64,000 bases of DNA from Paramacrobiotus metropolitanus (taxonomy: Eukaryota > Tardigrada > Eutardigrada > Parachela > Macrobiotidae): contig NW_026570247.1 of the NCBI RefSeq assembly GCF_019649055.1, positions 310,001 through 374,000 on the forward strand, written 5' to 3'. Under the pieces are notes generated by a model that worked only from the letters and a program-made list of their open reading frames with translations, was not told the origin of the DNA and made no database searches. Positions 22,076-35,389 of the stretch are shown piece after piece; within the stretch, counting starts at the first letter, position 1, and every line of letters starts with the position of its first letter. A program made the translations under genes and the position numbers.

Positions 22076-24683
22076 ATGTCTTCCATGTCAGCATTGCCGC
22101 TGTTTCGGCGGATGCTAATAGCGGCGGATGGGCGCTCCTTTGGCTACCAGAACACGGTGGTGGTGCGGACCGGCGAGAAGGCCGATGCCTATTGGCTGGG
22201 ATATATTCAGGACATATCCGATGACGGCGCTTATATTCTCGTTGATTTTGACTCACAGCGGATGGATGCTTGCTGGATAGTCGCCAGTCGGGTGTGGCTG
22301 GCATTGTCGGCGGGCGATATCTCGGATGACGGCGCCTGGTGCGGTAAAGCGCCGGTGCAGGTGGCGCTGCGCGATGAGACGGTGCGCCCTTCCGCTTCCG
22401 CGCTGTGGTTATAAAGGAGCGGATCATGGAATTCCAACCGTGCGTTGACATCAGCATGTTTTTTGTCCTGACGCCACCCGCGGCGGGTGGCGTTGACGAA
22501 GCTTCGAAGTGGTCGACCGTTGCCAGGTCATCGCCCAACTGCCCTCGCCCTCAACACCTCACGCCAATGCCAGCAGCGGCCTCCACTATGCTAAGCACAT
22601 AATACCCTTTCCTGGAGCAGCGTCCCTCCTTCAAGTACCGACTGACCGCTGTCGCCTCGTTCAGCGTGTCCGCACTGCCCTAAATAGTCACGCCCAAATG
22701 AAGCAATTGAGCGACTGCTGTCGCTTCCACCTGCGCGTCGGGACGGACAGCTGCACTTTCATCGTGCTAAGCGCCCCGATCAGGGTCATGCCGGCGGAAT
22801 GGACATTCGCCGCGTTGCTGCAGGTGCTGCACGGGCATCGCGCAGATCAGGCGTTTTTCGCGGCGCAACTGACCAGTCTCTCTTTCCTGGAGCGACGGAT
22901 CCCTGAAAACAGGAAGCAATGCCATGGAGAGAATGCAGAAGAGCGTAAGTGGACCCACTGACCAGGGACAACCTTGTACCAGCCGGGCGAAGCTTTCTTG
23001 CGTAAAAATACAAGGGTTGCGTACGTTGGCGCTTAGACAGCATCATCGGTAGTTACGATAAATTAATTCAGTTGATAAATTCTTCGATTGCACGATTAAA
23101 TTAGTGGTATGTTTCGACGATATCAAGCATCTGGATGCAACAGCCGTGCTAAATGCAGGCGACGCGTAAAGAGCGTGGCGTGGCGGACCGTGGTATGAAG
23201 CTTAGTATAACCCGTGAATCTGTATTTTTCGCTGTTTCTTTACGCCAGAAATGAAATCGCCCGGCTTAGACAAACCGCTTGAACGGGTACTGTAGTTGTT
23301 GCTGCAGCTGATTTATCGGACACCGGCTTCGTTAGTCTGCCGCTTGTGCTGTGCACCGCTGTTCTTCTTCACCTGGACCTTCACCAGCAGACGGCCGTCA
23401 AAAGGACAGTCATTGCTCGTCTGCGCGTACGAAATCCTCATACGTATGATGTTTCAGCTTGACTTGTGGCAGGGTGTGTGCGCTGTGGCAGGAGATCCTC
23501 AGCCGGCCGCCCAGCACGCAGCACATCATCTTCCGCTGCCAGGACTGCAGTAACGGCGCCGCACAATGCCGCAGTATACGGCGCGACCACGCAGCGCTGA
23601 TGTTGTTAGCCCGCTCCATCCGTTCCCGCACGAAAAGCCTGACGCTCATCGGACCCTTCAACAACTGCGATCTACCAGCCATCTTACTCGACCTGCTCGG
23701 CTCTTGCAAAGCCCGGCTGCCGCTGCTGAACCTGCGCGACGGCAACCACATTTGCAGCGTATGGGACTGCCAGGACCGTTTCATTGCCATGGAAATCATC
23801 CGCTTTCGCCCCTACTGCCAACGCATCATCCTCCGCAACTGGACGCTGTGGGAGTTGTTTGGCTGTGCTATGTGCGCGTTGCTCGCCAATCCCCGGACTC
23901 CCGGAAATGCCTTGCCGTTCGAGGAGCAGCAGCTGATGGTCCCCCTGAGCCTGGCGAGATCCACACTGGCCATCGACCGCATGCCAATTACCGTGTATAG
24001 CGTGGCCTTCTCCTCTGACACGGACGACGACGCCATGGCCAGCCGCTTCATGTGGGCCGTCAACGCCCACTGTCCACCGGTCAGCGATGACCTTTACGCC
24101 AAAGTGGCGCAAGTGCACCAGCGTTGGGTGCACAGGATGTTCTATCCCGGGCAATCGCACGGGATTCGGGGATATCTCAATATGTAAGGCATGATGCAAA
24201 TGGGTGAACGAAACAGAACAGATTCCGTGTCTGCGATGGGATCGTGTTTCCTGTGCTTAAACTGGCGGATCATGAGTTGTGGTATTTCGATTTTGCATTA
24301 TGCTATTCGGTATTACTGTAATTCTCCTTGACGTCATTCGCTCCACTAAGAATCTGCCAATGAAGGCTTTTGGTGTCCTCCAGGTTTGATTCGGCAGTGA
24401 ATATGTGGCGCAAGCCGTCAGGAACTGCATGACGATATTGTTAGGTTGTTTAATGTTTGTATCTAATTCCATGTGTAAGTAGCGGAATTGATTCCGTGCG
24501 GAATTGCTCTGTGCCGAATACCAGCTGTTATCGTTAATCAGCGTCTTGTGAATTGGCAGGTTCAGCGGATTCTATGACGATGGGACAGCGCGCTATTGGA
24601 ATGACGTGGACCTGCGGACGGTGGTCGTGCACCAGCTGAGCAAACTGGCAGTGCTGGGCATCAGCGAGGTCTTCCGCGTCTGA
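22076..24683 (+). pseudogene. Tudor-like/F-box paralogue C, frameshifted in exon 1
   Basis: First-subfamily copy. Exon 1 (22076-22944) has the Tudor-like module intact, then loses frame near 22378 within the conserved ALRDEDDGP region, and the middle domain is read in another frame from about 22509 (VDRCQVIAQLPSP). Exon 1 ends at a GTAAGT donor. The F-box exon is about 23292-23405 (VSLPLVLCTAVLLHLDLHQQ). Exon 3 (about 23475-24183) is open throughout (VCALWQEIL ... SRFMWAVNAHCPPVSDDLYA). Exon 4 is 24560-24683 (FSGFYDDGTARYW ... LAVLGISEVFRV). Everything after exon 1 looks functional, so the lesion may be recent or an assembly error. Confidence 0.75.
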
Positions 24684-26390
24684 GGGACACGGTAAACGTC
24701 AAAACATCAACCGTGCTGTGCGTGCTTCCTGACGTATTATGGGTAACTCTCCGCAGTTTCCACAACCGCTGTCCTTGTGGTTTTTCCTCACTTTTCTTGT
24801 GTAATGAATTGTCTGTTAAATGGGAATCTGGGTATGGATTACTGAGCAACATTAGAATATTTTTAATTATCAGTTCGCAGCATCACTGTCTGATAATCTT
24901 GGTAGTCGGGCTTGCGAATAAATGTGGTTCATAAAGTGTGGTAAATAAAAAATGTCCTGCAAAGCTGGAAGGACGATACATCAAGCTGGCCTACAAGGCT
25001 CCAATTGTTGAGTTGGAGAATGTTTACGAGGTGATGTCAACTGTCAGGTGGTCAACAATTACGCACAGGCCACCTGAAGACGCTTGCCTGTACTTTTCGC
25101 ACTCGTTGCCAGTTCCGCACAATATTGCGCAAACGCCGACTTGATGATAGATCTCCCGTCATTGACCAAAATCGAACTGGAGAGAAATTGGACGACAGCA
25201 GTAAACTGTGAGACAGTAAAACTAAAACTAAAAATTAAATAAAATCAGCCGTAAATAAACAGATGTATGAGAATAGACCTGTTGTTTCATTTAAATTATT
25301 GTCATTAATCTATATAAGAAACGGCCTGTCCACTCTAGCTGATGTAGAAGCCCAACGGAATTCGATGTAATAATGTGAACAGGAAGAAATCGCAATAAAG
25401 GTTGATTTTTTTTCATCGTACTACGAAGCATGGCTTAAATGCTATTAAGTCTAACTGCTGTCGCAAACTGTTGCAAACTGTTGAAGCTCGACCATACTGT
25501 TTGGTACTAGTGCGTGCGTTTTTTATCTTTGTCCAATTTCCAAAATTTGTCCTCTGAACTGTCGCGTGCTGGATCGTTTAGGTTGCGGCAATCCACACGA
25601 AGAATTGTCTGCCAATGGCGGTGTCACATCGGCTGAATAATGGAACCAGTGGGCTGTCTACGAGGAACAGTTTTCCTTGAGGTTGAGGTTCTCTGCTGAC
25701 TTTCGTAAATAATCAGCTTTATAATGGATCTGAAAGTAATTCCCCAGCGCCGCGATTCTTTTCGTAGTACGGGCCTACTAAGCGGCAGATCCACAGTTGT
25801 CGCTGGAATATAACGGCCGTGTACGAAATCCCCTGTCTCACGGGGTCGCCGCCTGATACCGGCACGAAAAGATGTTTACGTATTTACCCAATTTTAGAAA
25901 CACTGTGTTGTTTAACGTTTAACTGTCGGTTTGCACTACAGTTACAGTGCATCTGCAGATGTGATTATGCAATATGCACAGTTAATAATAATTTTTAAAT
26001 ATAGCGGTGCAGATGGCGCCACTTGCCCTGTACTGAATAACTCACATCTGGCTCGGAATGGTACTCTTGCGTTGGGTCAGTGTCATGCAAATTTAATCCG
26101 GACAGAGAACTGCCCCGAAATTTTTTAATACTGATTATACTGTTTTACTGAATATTGATATTTTAGGCAAATCCTTTCCAAAAAGATTTTTATGACTGTT
26201 CCACAAACCATTTGCGGCTTATTGTGACAACCAGGATTCTTAATTTCTTCTGATTCTTAGGCTTTATCTATCAGTCCTTGACGAAAACGCGGAGTTGCTC
26301 GCATTCACCCTTGCCAGTTTTGAGTAAGTCGGCTTTCTGGTATATCGCAGTACCCACCAATAAACACTGATTCATTAGGTTTAGGTCACA
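24684..26390. other. Intergenic, no gene recognised
   Basis: A 68-codon frame at 24938-25144 is the only notable one and has no recognisable motif. Otherwise nothing is seen. Confidence 0.4.
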
Positions 26391-28657
26391 ATGAACTCTG
26401 GACCGACGCCCCGCTATGAACGGCTTTTGGTGGAACCCAACCAACTGAGTTACCAAAACACCGTGGCGGTCCGCACCGATGACGGTGCGGACTGGCTGGG
26501 CCACATTCAGGATATTGACGGGGACTACACTCTCATTCACTTTGCCTCTAAAAAGGTTGCAGCCCGCTGGATCCATGCTGGACAGGTGTGGCCTTTGGCG
26601 TTTCCGCGGTATGACGACGGGCTCGATACACCCGTCATGGCGGCGCTCCGCGACGAGGACGACGGACCACTCCGCTTTCGGCGCGTCACTCTCGTCGGTT
26701 TTATCCAGTGGGACGCGCTGGTGATGGACAACGCTCGTACACAACTGGTGGACCGCTGCCAAATTGTCAATGAGCAGGTCTTCACCGAGCCGGCGCTGCT
26801 GCATCGCAACAGCGGGTTAACGTTTCGCAAATACTTTATCCCATTTACCAGGGCACCAGAGGTTCTGCGCGACACAGCCGACAACTACCGTATCATCCAG
26901 CAATTCCGGGGCATTTTCCAACAAGATGAAGTACTTAGAGATTTTAAGAACAGCGACCGCTTCCATCTGCGCGTTGACGAGAAGGGATGCACGTTCATCA
27001 TCAACAGCCGGACAGCAGACCGGGAGACGGAGCAGCGGACGGTGGCCGCACTGTCTAAAATACTGCAGGCCCATTTGGAAACCCCGGCCGGGCGGAGGCC
27101 GTTCTATTACGGCGACCTATGGGGCAGTAACAGCGTCTCCAGTGATACCGGTTCGTAATGCCGCTACGACGAAAACATGCACTATAAATTATATGTGTTG
27201 ATGAAATTTTTATTCAGCAGAAGCCAGTACACATACTGTACTGGCTTCTGCTGAGATGAACAGTGATGATGAACCGTAACCAAACTTGTACGATGGGTCT
27301 GTATTACGGAATTCATTGTCTGCTCCTTAGTTATACGGGCGGATCCACGGTGTGAAGACGCTGCTCTCCATCATCTGCCGACTCCACTCTTCCGCGAAAT
27401 CTTTACTTATTTGGACTTGCATTCGTGTATGAAGCTTAAACGGTAAGGATTATCATACGTCCGCACAGTCATCAGCAAAATCGAGCGCTAGCCTCAACGC
27501 GCCGCCTAATGGCCGTTTCGTGGCGCGTCCCAAACGTGACCCATTTTGTTGCAATGAAAATACCGTTTCTACTCGTATAATGCTATCCACTTTTTTAGAC
27601 AGAAAAAGTTTGAAATTTTATTGGAAGCGCGCTATGATTTATATTAGTTATATTATATACTGCACATAAGTTATGCTTTACTAACTTCGAAATGCTCTGA
27701 TAACGCGGAAATTGCTATTTGTGCAGAGTATGCGCTTTATGGATGTTGCTGCTGAACAGCGGTTCTGTAACCGAGCACATCCGCATCATCCTGCCATCCT
27801 GCTCCCGGGCCAACCAACTGTACACTCTGAACACGTATAAAGCATCCGTTCTCCTCAGCCGCACGGTCAACTCCGCGACGAAAAGCCTGACGGTTCTACA
27901 GCACTTCGGTTACCATCCTCAGTTGTGCCATATTCTAGTCGCCATGGGAATCATCGTGCCGATGATCATTCTCAGCGATATCACGGTGACCAACCGTGGA
28001 TTTCCGATCCTGTGGGAGGGACGCTTTGGCTTGAACTACACGTTGGCGGCGCTGCCGGCCCTCTTCGACAAATGCTGCCAGCGTGTGGTGCTGCACAACT
28101 GGACGGTGCACGCCGTTTTCGGCTGCGCCGTCTTCGAGCTGTTCTTCCATCCACACCGGGTGCAGAGCCAGGATTTCGTTTCGCTTCCCCCGGATGAAAA
28201 GAAGTGTTGGTACCGTTGACGTACGAGTCTAAAGTCGGCGTTCTCGCCGTCGACGCCCTGCGCATCACGATTCCGCAGCTGCTGCTGCACAGCAGCGATG
28301 GGCAACATCATATGATGCGGCGATTTATGTGGGGTTTGAACAAGAACTTCCCGCCCGTCAGGGACGACATGCTGGCAAAGGTCACGGCGATGCATGCGCG
28401 CTGGGTGCGCAGTCTGCAGTATCCGGACGAATGGGATGCGATTCGAGCGTATTTGGTGCTGTAAGTTCATTAACTTGTTACGCAGACTCAAATAATACTT
28501 GGAGCTCTCCACAGTGACGGTTGTTCATTGCAGATTCAGTGGGTTCCACGCCGACGGCTCGCCGAAAGCGTGGGACGAGGTGGATCTGCGAATTCAGGAC
28601 GTGCGTACATGGAGTCGAATGGCGCTGTTTGGAATCAACGATTTATTTTGCATCTAA
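26391..28657 (+). CDS. Tudor-like/F-box paralogue B2 (second subfamily), one frameshift
   Basis: Exons are 26391-27150, 27331-27442, 27727-28460 and 28534-28657, all with GT-AG borders and consistent phases. Exon 1 starts YERLLVEPNQLSYQNTVAVR and has ALRDEDDGPLRFRR and the middle domain (RKYFIPFTRAPEVL; DRFHLRVDEKGCTF). The F-box is LHHLPTPLFREIFTYLDLHS plus VCALWMLL. The frame slips once, near 28205, where one base appears missing compared with copy B; restoring length would give about 577 codons. Exon 4 ends AWDEVDL ... FGINDLFCI. It could be a functional gene with a sequencing error or a young pseudogene. Confidence 0.75.
27215..27253. repeat. Perfect 16-bp hairpin in intron 1 of copy B2
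   Basis: CAGCAGAAGCCAGTAC at 27215-27230 pairs exactly with 27238-27253 across a 7-nt loop. It is too short for a microRNA precursor stem and may be a small foldback insertion. Confidence 0.85.
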
Positions 28658-30231
28658 CTAATGTTGTTATGTTAGAAACTGACGCTTAATCTTTTGCTGC
28701 TCGCAGTTTTTGACACCTACATACATTTGTTGTACGCGCAAATTGCACCTGAAACTCTGAAAGCATTAATTTCCACGACATGTGTATCTTTACTCTACTA
28801 TCTAAGTTTCCATGGAATATTCGGATTTTGATTCGTTTGACGTCACCGTATGAAAAAACTAGCAACATACTAATTGCCGACATGAAATTGCTAAATTCTC
28901 CAAGATGATCGCTGCACAGCAGCGATGGGCAGCATCACATGATGCGGCGAATTATGTGGGCTTTGGACAAGAACTTCCCGCCCGTCACGCTGTCCACTTA
29001 TAAGATTTCTTCTGCATACACCGAGTATACCAGGTCAGATGATACTCTAGTATTTTAATAATTGTCAGTCCGGCATCGTAAACCCGCCCTTATCCCTGCC
29101 GTTAGCCGGTAGCAAAGTTCTCCAAACACCTATAGCTTAATACGATGCTGGTGTTCACGTGCACTGTGCAGTCTGTGCTTAAACTCTAACTATTACTACG
29201 CAGATATTAAAACAATAACATTTTTTCCTTCTGCGGCTTTCGGCTTTCTTCCCTCCTTCCCAGACTTGTCACGAGCATGGCTGGTTGAAGTACAGCTTGT
29301 ATGGACAGTCATACTGTGATGTGGTTTGTAACGGAAGGAAGTGGCCACGAAAGTGTCAGCCAGTTAGTAATGTGTTAATTATACTTCGATGTCTCATAAA
29401 ACCATCAATAAAATGTTGACTCATGGTTTGTCTGTGAGTGCCTGTGAGTTAAAGCGTGTTCTCTCATCTCTCGTACTTTTGGATCTGAATTCACTGTTGA
29501 GTGCTTGAGGGAGAAGAGTTCCTTATGAATGAAGTAATGTCATCTTGCATGGCTAGCAGCTCTGGAATATCTGGTCTTAGAAAGTGTTCTCAGGAATGTC
29601 TTCTGATCCTGGATGTTGTTGCACTGGTAGTCTGAATGAGTTTATATAAAGGTCAACGTTAGCAGAACATTTGTGCACCGTCGTGTCTGTAGTCGTTAGT
29701 CAGTAAAGGTCATTCACCACCATGAACCATCAGTAGCTTTACGATGTCTGACAGATTGTGTCTGTAAAATACTGCCCGTCTCTCTGTTCCGCTCAGTTCC
29801 AGATACGACTCGGCTGTCTGTTCAGTTGGACTGTGTCAAAGACCACCATCAGACTCGACTAAAACACCATCACATTTTCAAGAGCCACAAAGCACAGACC
29901 AGCTGCAGTCACTCAAATGGAGCAGTCCCAAGTTTTATTTGACCCCGTTTTCTCCAACAGAACAGTCCAAAACTGAATTTGACCCCGTTTTCGTTTCTGT
30001 CTAGATCGTGTGCGATTAGGGCTAGAGCTGGGCTGACAATCAGAATAAGGAGAATATTTCATGGCCTGATCCCAGAAACTCGACGAGGAATTAAGAAGCC
30101 GACCAGTTTTCTAATTTCTCCTTCTGCGCCATACGTAATTACGTGTATCCAGTCGGACTTCTCGCCGCCGAATTTCTTGATAGCACACGTGAGCAACGAA
30201 GTCCGCGACAAGAAGAACGTCAAACTGAATC
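28658..30231. other. Intergenic apart from the exon fragment
   Basis: No genes. A motif AATTTGACCCCGTTTT appears near 29970 and again near 63420, so part of this stretch belongs to a dispersed repeat. Confidence 0.4.
28911..28988 (+). pseudogene. Exon-3 fragment of the second F-box subfamily
   Basis: About 78 bp closely match copy B2 exon 3 at 28286-28363 (encoding HSSDGQHHMMRR and GLNKNFPPV). No flanking exon sequence is present, so this is a short duplicated fragment 250 bp downstream of the parent gene. Confidence 0.75.
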
Positions 30232-31530
30232 ATGACCCCTAAAGCAGCGTTACCGCAGTTTCGGCGGATGTTGACGGCTGTGGATGGGCGTTCTTTTGGC
30301 TATCAGAACACAGTGGTGGTGCGATCTGACAAAGATGCAGATACTTATTGGCTGGGATACATTCAAAATATCTCCGACGACGGAGATTCGGTTCTCGTTG
30401 ACTTTGACTCGCAGCGGATCGATGCGTGCTGGATTCAAACCAGCCGAGTGTGGCTGATACAGTTTCCGGACGATCATTTGCGCTCAGTAAACAGCTGGCG
30501 TCGTGACTCGCCGGTGCAAGTGGCTCTGCGGGATGAGGACGACGGGCCGCTGCGCTTCCGAGCGGGGATTATACGGGGTAGCGTCTGGGAGAAACCCCAC
30601 AGCATGTTTTTTATCAGCACACCTCCCGCGTTTGTCGATGCGATGGATGTTATCATCGGCAGCATCGAAGTGGTGGATCGTTGCCAAGTCATCGCCGAAC
30701 TACCGTCAGCCTAGACACCGCGCGTGGACATCAGCCCTGGCTTTCATTACGCCAAGCACATTATTCCATTTCCTGGAGCGCCTTCCGTTCTTCAAGTTGT
30801 CGCTGATCGCTGCCGTCTCGTTCAGCGGCTCCGAGATGCCTTAAGCAGCCACGCCCAGCTGAGAGTGCTGTACGACAGCTGTCGCTTCCATTTGCGCATC
30901 GGAACGCACAGCTGCACTTTCATCGTTCTCATCGCCCCGACGGAAGTCATGCCGGCCGAGTGGACGCGCACCGCGTTGCTGCAGGTGCTGCGGCAACATT
31001 GCGCGGACCAGCCTAGGCTCGCCGCGCAACTGACTCCTCTACCGATACCAGTGCGGGGGGAGTTCTGACGGAACGAAGAAGAGCCGGTGCGCGAATGAAT
31101 GTGAGCAAAAATCACTGTACTGTCGTTTTTCTTAACGGTTGTTTATACGTGTAATCGTTACGTCGACCGATTTGCCAGGCGCCGACTTCGGCCATCTGCC
31201 GCCTCCGCTGTGGATTGCGATCCTCCTGCAGCTGGACCTTCACATGCAAGCGACCGCCAAAAGGTCAGTAGTGAGCAACGGTTGCGCGCACGGACTGAAC
31301 ATAACAAGTTGCTATTAATATCACCGCTAACAGGGTGTGCGCGCTGTGGCAGCAGATTCTCAGCAATCCCCGCAACATGCGTACGTCATCTTCCGCTGCC
31401 GGTCCTGCAGCAACGGCGCCGCGCAATGCCGCAGCAAAAGTGACCATTCCGCGCTGCTGCTGTTAGCCCGCTCCATCCGTCCCACCACGAAAAGCCTGAC
31501 GATCAGTGCTGCACGCAAAGCGTATTTTTC
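30232..31530 (+). pseudogene. Tudor-like/F-box paralogue D, nonsense codon and 3' truncation
   Basis: Exon 1 (30232 to about 31080) reads through the Tudor-like module, then hits TAG at 30712-30714 where paralogues have Gln (LPSAQTP); the same frame stays open for another 115 codons with the middle domain. The F-box exon is about 31180-31264 (HLPPPLWIAILLQLDLHMQ). Exon 3 starts at about 31334 (VCALWQQILSNP) and stops matching the family after SLTI near 31505; the remaining C-terminal domain and exon 4 are absent. A true substitution plus truncation makes this a real pseudogene, not a sequencing artefact. Confidence 0.85.
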
Positions 31531-31539
31531 CTACTCGTA

Positions 31540-32318
31540 GTTATATTAGCGTGGGATCAAAGAATTGACTATAAAAATGCTGTACTCCGGCAGGAGAAGT
31601 TAAGAACGTCCTCTGTCAGCATAACTGGAATGGATCGCTACAGTGCTAGTACCTCTGTACAACTGAGTGATCTGGCGTTTCGTTGACGGAAAATTCGCCG
31701 GCCATCACTAACTCGTACAGCCACGATGTCGACCGGTCACTGATATTCTTAACCGGCGAGTCGCTAGCCGGGTATCTCTTGCATGGCCGTTTACGCCTTG
31801 CTAAAAAATAAAATGGCGCAGGTTATTTATGGTGTCATAATTCCGCTTCACACTACGTTCCCTTGTTGCTCACAATGTTTGCGGTGAAAATGTTACTATC
31901 CCACACTTCCAGCGTAGTGGGTCGAGTCGTTCTATTTCAGCAATTCTTCCTTCATATCGGTCTTCTGCTTAATCTTTAAAGGCGGTATACATAGCATAGC
32001 ACGTTTAGAGATGTGCAAAGCGTGATAGATTGTAACTCGTACGAGTAACTAAGACTGCTTAACTTGTCTCCGCGACAGTCACGTTAACATAAATACGGTA
32101 AGCGCGCAATGAAGCTCGAATTCTCCCAAAGGTAAAAGAAGGCATTGTAGCAGTTATTCGAAATGAATTCGGGTGCCAACTCAAGCAGAGACGAACAAGG
32201 AAACGCGAAGTGCCAACATACAATAAATGACGGAAAAAATCGCTGAGGTGGAAACAATTACAAGAGTCATCGTTAGCTCCGCCAAGGCAGCATTAATTGC
32301 GGCTGACGTATGTGTCCG
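31540..32318. repeat. Segment shared with 52310-53877 (duplicated flank of copies E and G)
   Basis: Blocks such as TGGCGTTTCNTTGACGGAAA, then CGATGTCGACCGGTCACTGAT, recur at 53146-53218, and others at 52310-52395. Both lie downstream of minus-strand F-box copies (E here, G there), so a segment containing gene plus flank was duplicated. Confidence 0.7.
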
Positions 32319-34525
32319 TCAGAGGCGGAGGACCTCGCTGATGCCCAGCACCGCCAACTTGCTCAGCTGCCGCACATCCACCGTTCGCCAGTCCACGTTG
32401 TCCCAGTTCCGCGCTGTCCCGTCGCCATGAAATCCACTGAACCTGCAAAAATGATCAACCTTCAAACGCTGACTAACCATAAGAACCGTGTGGCACGGGA
32501 ATAACGGAATTGGTCTGTATGTGTCAAGAAGGCCAATTCGGGAAAATTTGCAACCGCTTTCCTAACACGGCAAACACGGTTCTCGATTTCCATAAACAAC
32601 CAAAACCATTGGCACCCTCATTCATACGTGGATTAAATACAAGGAATACACAGAGCGTTGTGCAGTGTCACTAATTGTAGACGACATACCAGTTGAGATA
32701 TTCTCGAATTCCGTACCATTGCCCGGGATAGGCCAGGCTGCCCACCCAGCGCTGGTATATCTGCGCCACGTGAGCGTAAAGGTCATCGCTAATCGGCGGA
32801 CAGCTGGCGTTGAGCGCCCACATGAAACGACTGTACAGTGCATCGTAGTCGTCGAAGTTGTCGTGGTCGATGGTGCTGCAGTTAAACACCACGATAGGCA
32901 AAGTGAGGGCCTGCGTTGACGGTCTCCTGGCCACCTCCGTTGCCGCCAATGGCCGCGCACTGTTGGGCTGACCGAGCGAAGAGAACAGCTTTTCCATGAG
33001 TTCACTCCCGAACAGCTCGCGCAGCTTCCAGTTGCGGACGATGATGCACGAGCAGTATTTACTGAACTTGATGACATCCCTGGCAAAGTCGTAGTCGTGC
33101 CCGATCCAGCCACTAAAATTCAGGTCGTAGTCGCGAAGAATGAGCAGCGGTAAGCGGGGCTGCAAGACGGTGAACCAGTTCTCCAAAAGAACAGACAAAT
33201 GGCAGTGGTACCGGGAGCCGCAGATTGTCAGGCTCTTGGTGGTGGGACGCAGGGAGCGGGATAACAGGAGCAACTCTTCACGGCCGTAGTCGCCTTTGCC
33301 GCGGCAAGGGGCGGCAGCGCTGCTGCAGATGCGGCAGCGGAAGATGATGTGCTCCGTGTTGCGGGGGTCAAGGAGGATCTGCTTGAATAATGCGCACACC
33401 CTGCCAAAAACGGAAGGTTGACCGTATTCGTGTGCGCAGTGAGCAGTAGCTACTGACCTTTTAGCCAGCGCCTGCATCTGTAGGTCCAGCTGCAGAAGGA
33501 TCGCGGTCCACAGCGGAGGTGGCAGATCAGCAAACCCGGCGTCTGACCGAACGTCCGCAGCAACAACTACCCATACAAACACAGTTCAGTAGCGTTAACT
33601 GCATTAAAATGGTTACTTAATTACAGTTTCCTGCGTTATCACAGCTGCTTTTCTGTTCACCTTCGCGGCTCCATTGCTCAGTCAACACCGGGTTGATCAG
33701 TTGCGCGAGAAACCCCGCCTGATCGGCCCGATGCTGGTGCAACGCCTGCAGCAACATGCCGATCGTCGCCTCGCTCGTCATGCCCTTTACCACGGCGCCG
33801 AAGATAATGAAGGTGCAGCTGTCCGTCCCCATACGCAGGTGGAAGCGACAGCCGTCGCGCAGCTCTTCCGGCTTGGCAGGACGGCTCATGGCATCACTGA
33901 TGCGCTCGACAAATCGGATCCGGTCTCCCGATTCTCTGAGGACGAACGACGCTCCAGGATATGGAACAACATGCTTTACATAATGGAAGTCTCTGCCTAT
34001 GTTGGTGTCGAGAGTTTGGGCCGGCGGTAATTCGGCGATGACCTGGCAGTGGTCGACGATTTCCAAGTTCTCTTCTGTGTCGATGTCTAGTGAATCACCC
34101 TGGGCTATAGAAGGCGTACTGACGAAAAACATGCTAATGCGGGGATATCTGTGGCCCAGTGCTCGGCCCCGTGTAACCGCCGCTCGGAAGCGGAACGGCC
34201 CATCGTTCTCATCGCGCAGCGCCACCTGCACCAGGGACTGCCGAAACCAGTTGACGTCGGCGGGATTATCGCCGGCATGCAGCGCCAGCCACACGCGACT
34301 ACCCTCGATCCAGCTCGCCTCCATCCGCTGCGAGTCAAAATCAACGAGGACATGATGGCCGTCGTCGGAGATGTCCAAAGCGTATCCCAGCCAATAGGAA
34401 CTCGCGCCTTTGTCACTGCGCACCACCACCGTGTTCTGGTAGCCGAATGACCGCCCATCCGCCGCCGTCAGCATCCGCCGAAACGGCGGCAGCCTTGCTA
34501 AGGAAAACATGGGTGTCTTGCCCAT
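32319..34525 (-). CDS. Tudor-like/F-box paralogue E, intact, 606 aa
   Basis: Exons 34525-33625, 33542-33458, 33400-32690 and 32442-32319 total 1821 nt and join without a stop. Domain order is as in copy A: Tudor-like module (SFGYQNTVVVRSDK ... YWLGYALDISDDGHH), middle domain (CRFHLRMGTDSCTFIIFGA), F-box (FADLPPPLWTAILLQLDLQM, then GRVCALFKQILLDP), C-terminal domain (SRFMWALNASCPPISDDLYA) and terminal exon (FSGFHGDGTARNW). The 57-nt intron between exons 2 and 3 is itself open in frame, so intron retention would add 19 residues without breaking the protein. Copy G at 53878-56291 is its damaged duplicate. Confidence 0.85.
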
Positions 34526-35389
34526 TGCGATTTCTGCGCGTTGTATAGCTCGTGCGTGTCAGTCAAAAAAAGGAGACTCAAAAAATGATGTGGCTCCGCT
34601 ACCTCGGCAATGGGATGGTAGTATATAACACAGCGCTTAACCAGTTACCAGACATTAGCCACCTGTCCGCCACATCAAATACAGATAAGAAAACGGCGTT
34701 ATGAAATTGTAGATTACTCCATGAAGCCGAAGGTTATGTCTGTTCAGAGGCTGCTATACTTTGGGTGTTCTAATCCAGTCTGACGCCGGCCTGAACCGCG
34801 TAGTTGAGCTGAATGGTCTGGTCGCTCAAAAGCTGCGTTCTCGGCCTACCCTGGTTCTGTGGATAAGGACAAGGGAGGCTACTCTAGCAGACGGAGCCGG
34901 CTCAGCACACGTGCTCATCAGCTGCGCAGTTAAAACATTTTGGTCACATTCCAATCTACCACTGTCTCCGTACCGAAAGTAACACGACAGGCCGAAACAC
35001 AGAGTCCCCACTATTGACCAAAGTTGGGCAGACCGGCGCCAAACTGCCTGACAATTTGGTCTGAAACTCTGAACAGCCACAGCGTTGAATAGACTGAAAG
35101 GAACAGTCCACAATTCTGCTGTTGGTCTTGCTCTGTATCGTATCGTAATTGGCATACTGAGCTTTTCGTCGTCGGCAGTATGATTTCCATCTCACTAAGC
35201 ACACGCACCGAGCTGTTTCGAAGGAACTATTAGCCAAATAATAATTATTACTAGTAGGCAGTAGTAGCTGTAGTTTTACAGTCCGACGTCTAGATACCGA
35301 TTATTTCAGCACTGAAATCTCCTTGACTATCCTTTGCCATACAGGCACGAGCAGGCCAAGGCGCGCCAACAGAAACGCCCATCAAAATC
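34526..35389. other. Spacer between divergent copies E and F
   Basis: No gene. E (minus) and F (plus) start 865 bp apart, head to head. Confidence 0.4.

Noticed and set aside
27215-27253. MicroRNA precursor
   Set aside because: The stem is only 16 bp with a 7-nt loop, too short for a pre-miRNA.
31560-31720. Possible tRNA or structured RNA gene in the duplicated flank
   Set aside because: No B-box-like GGTTCGANTCC or cloverleaf could be made out here or elsewhere in the window by eye.
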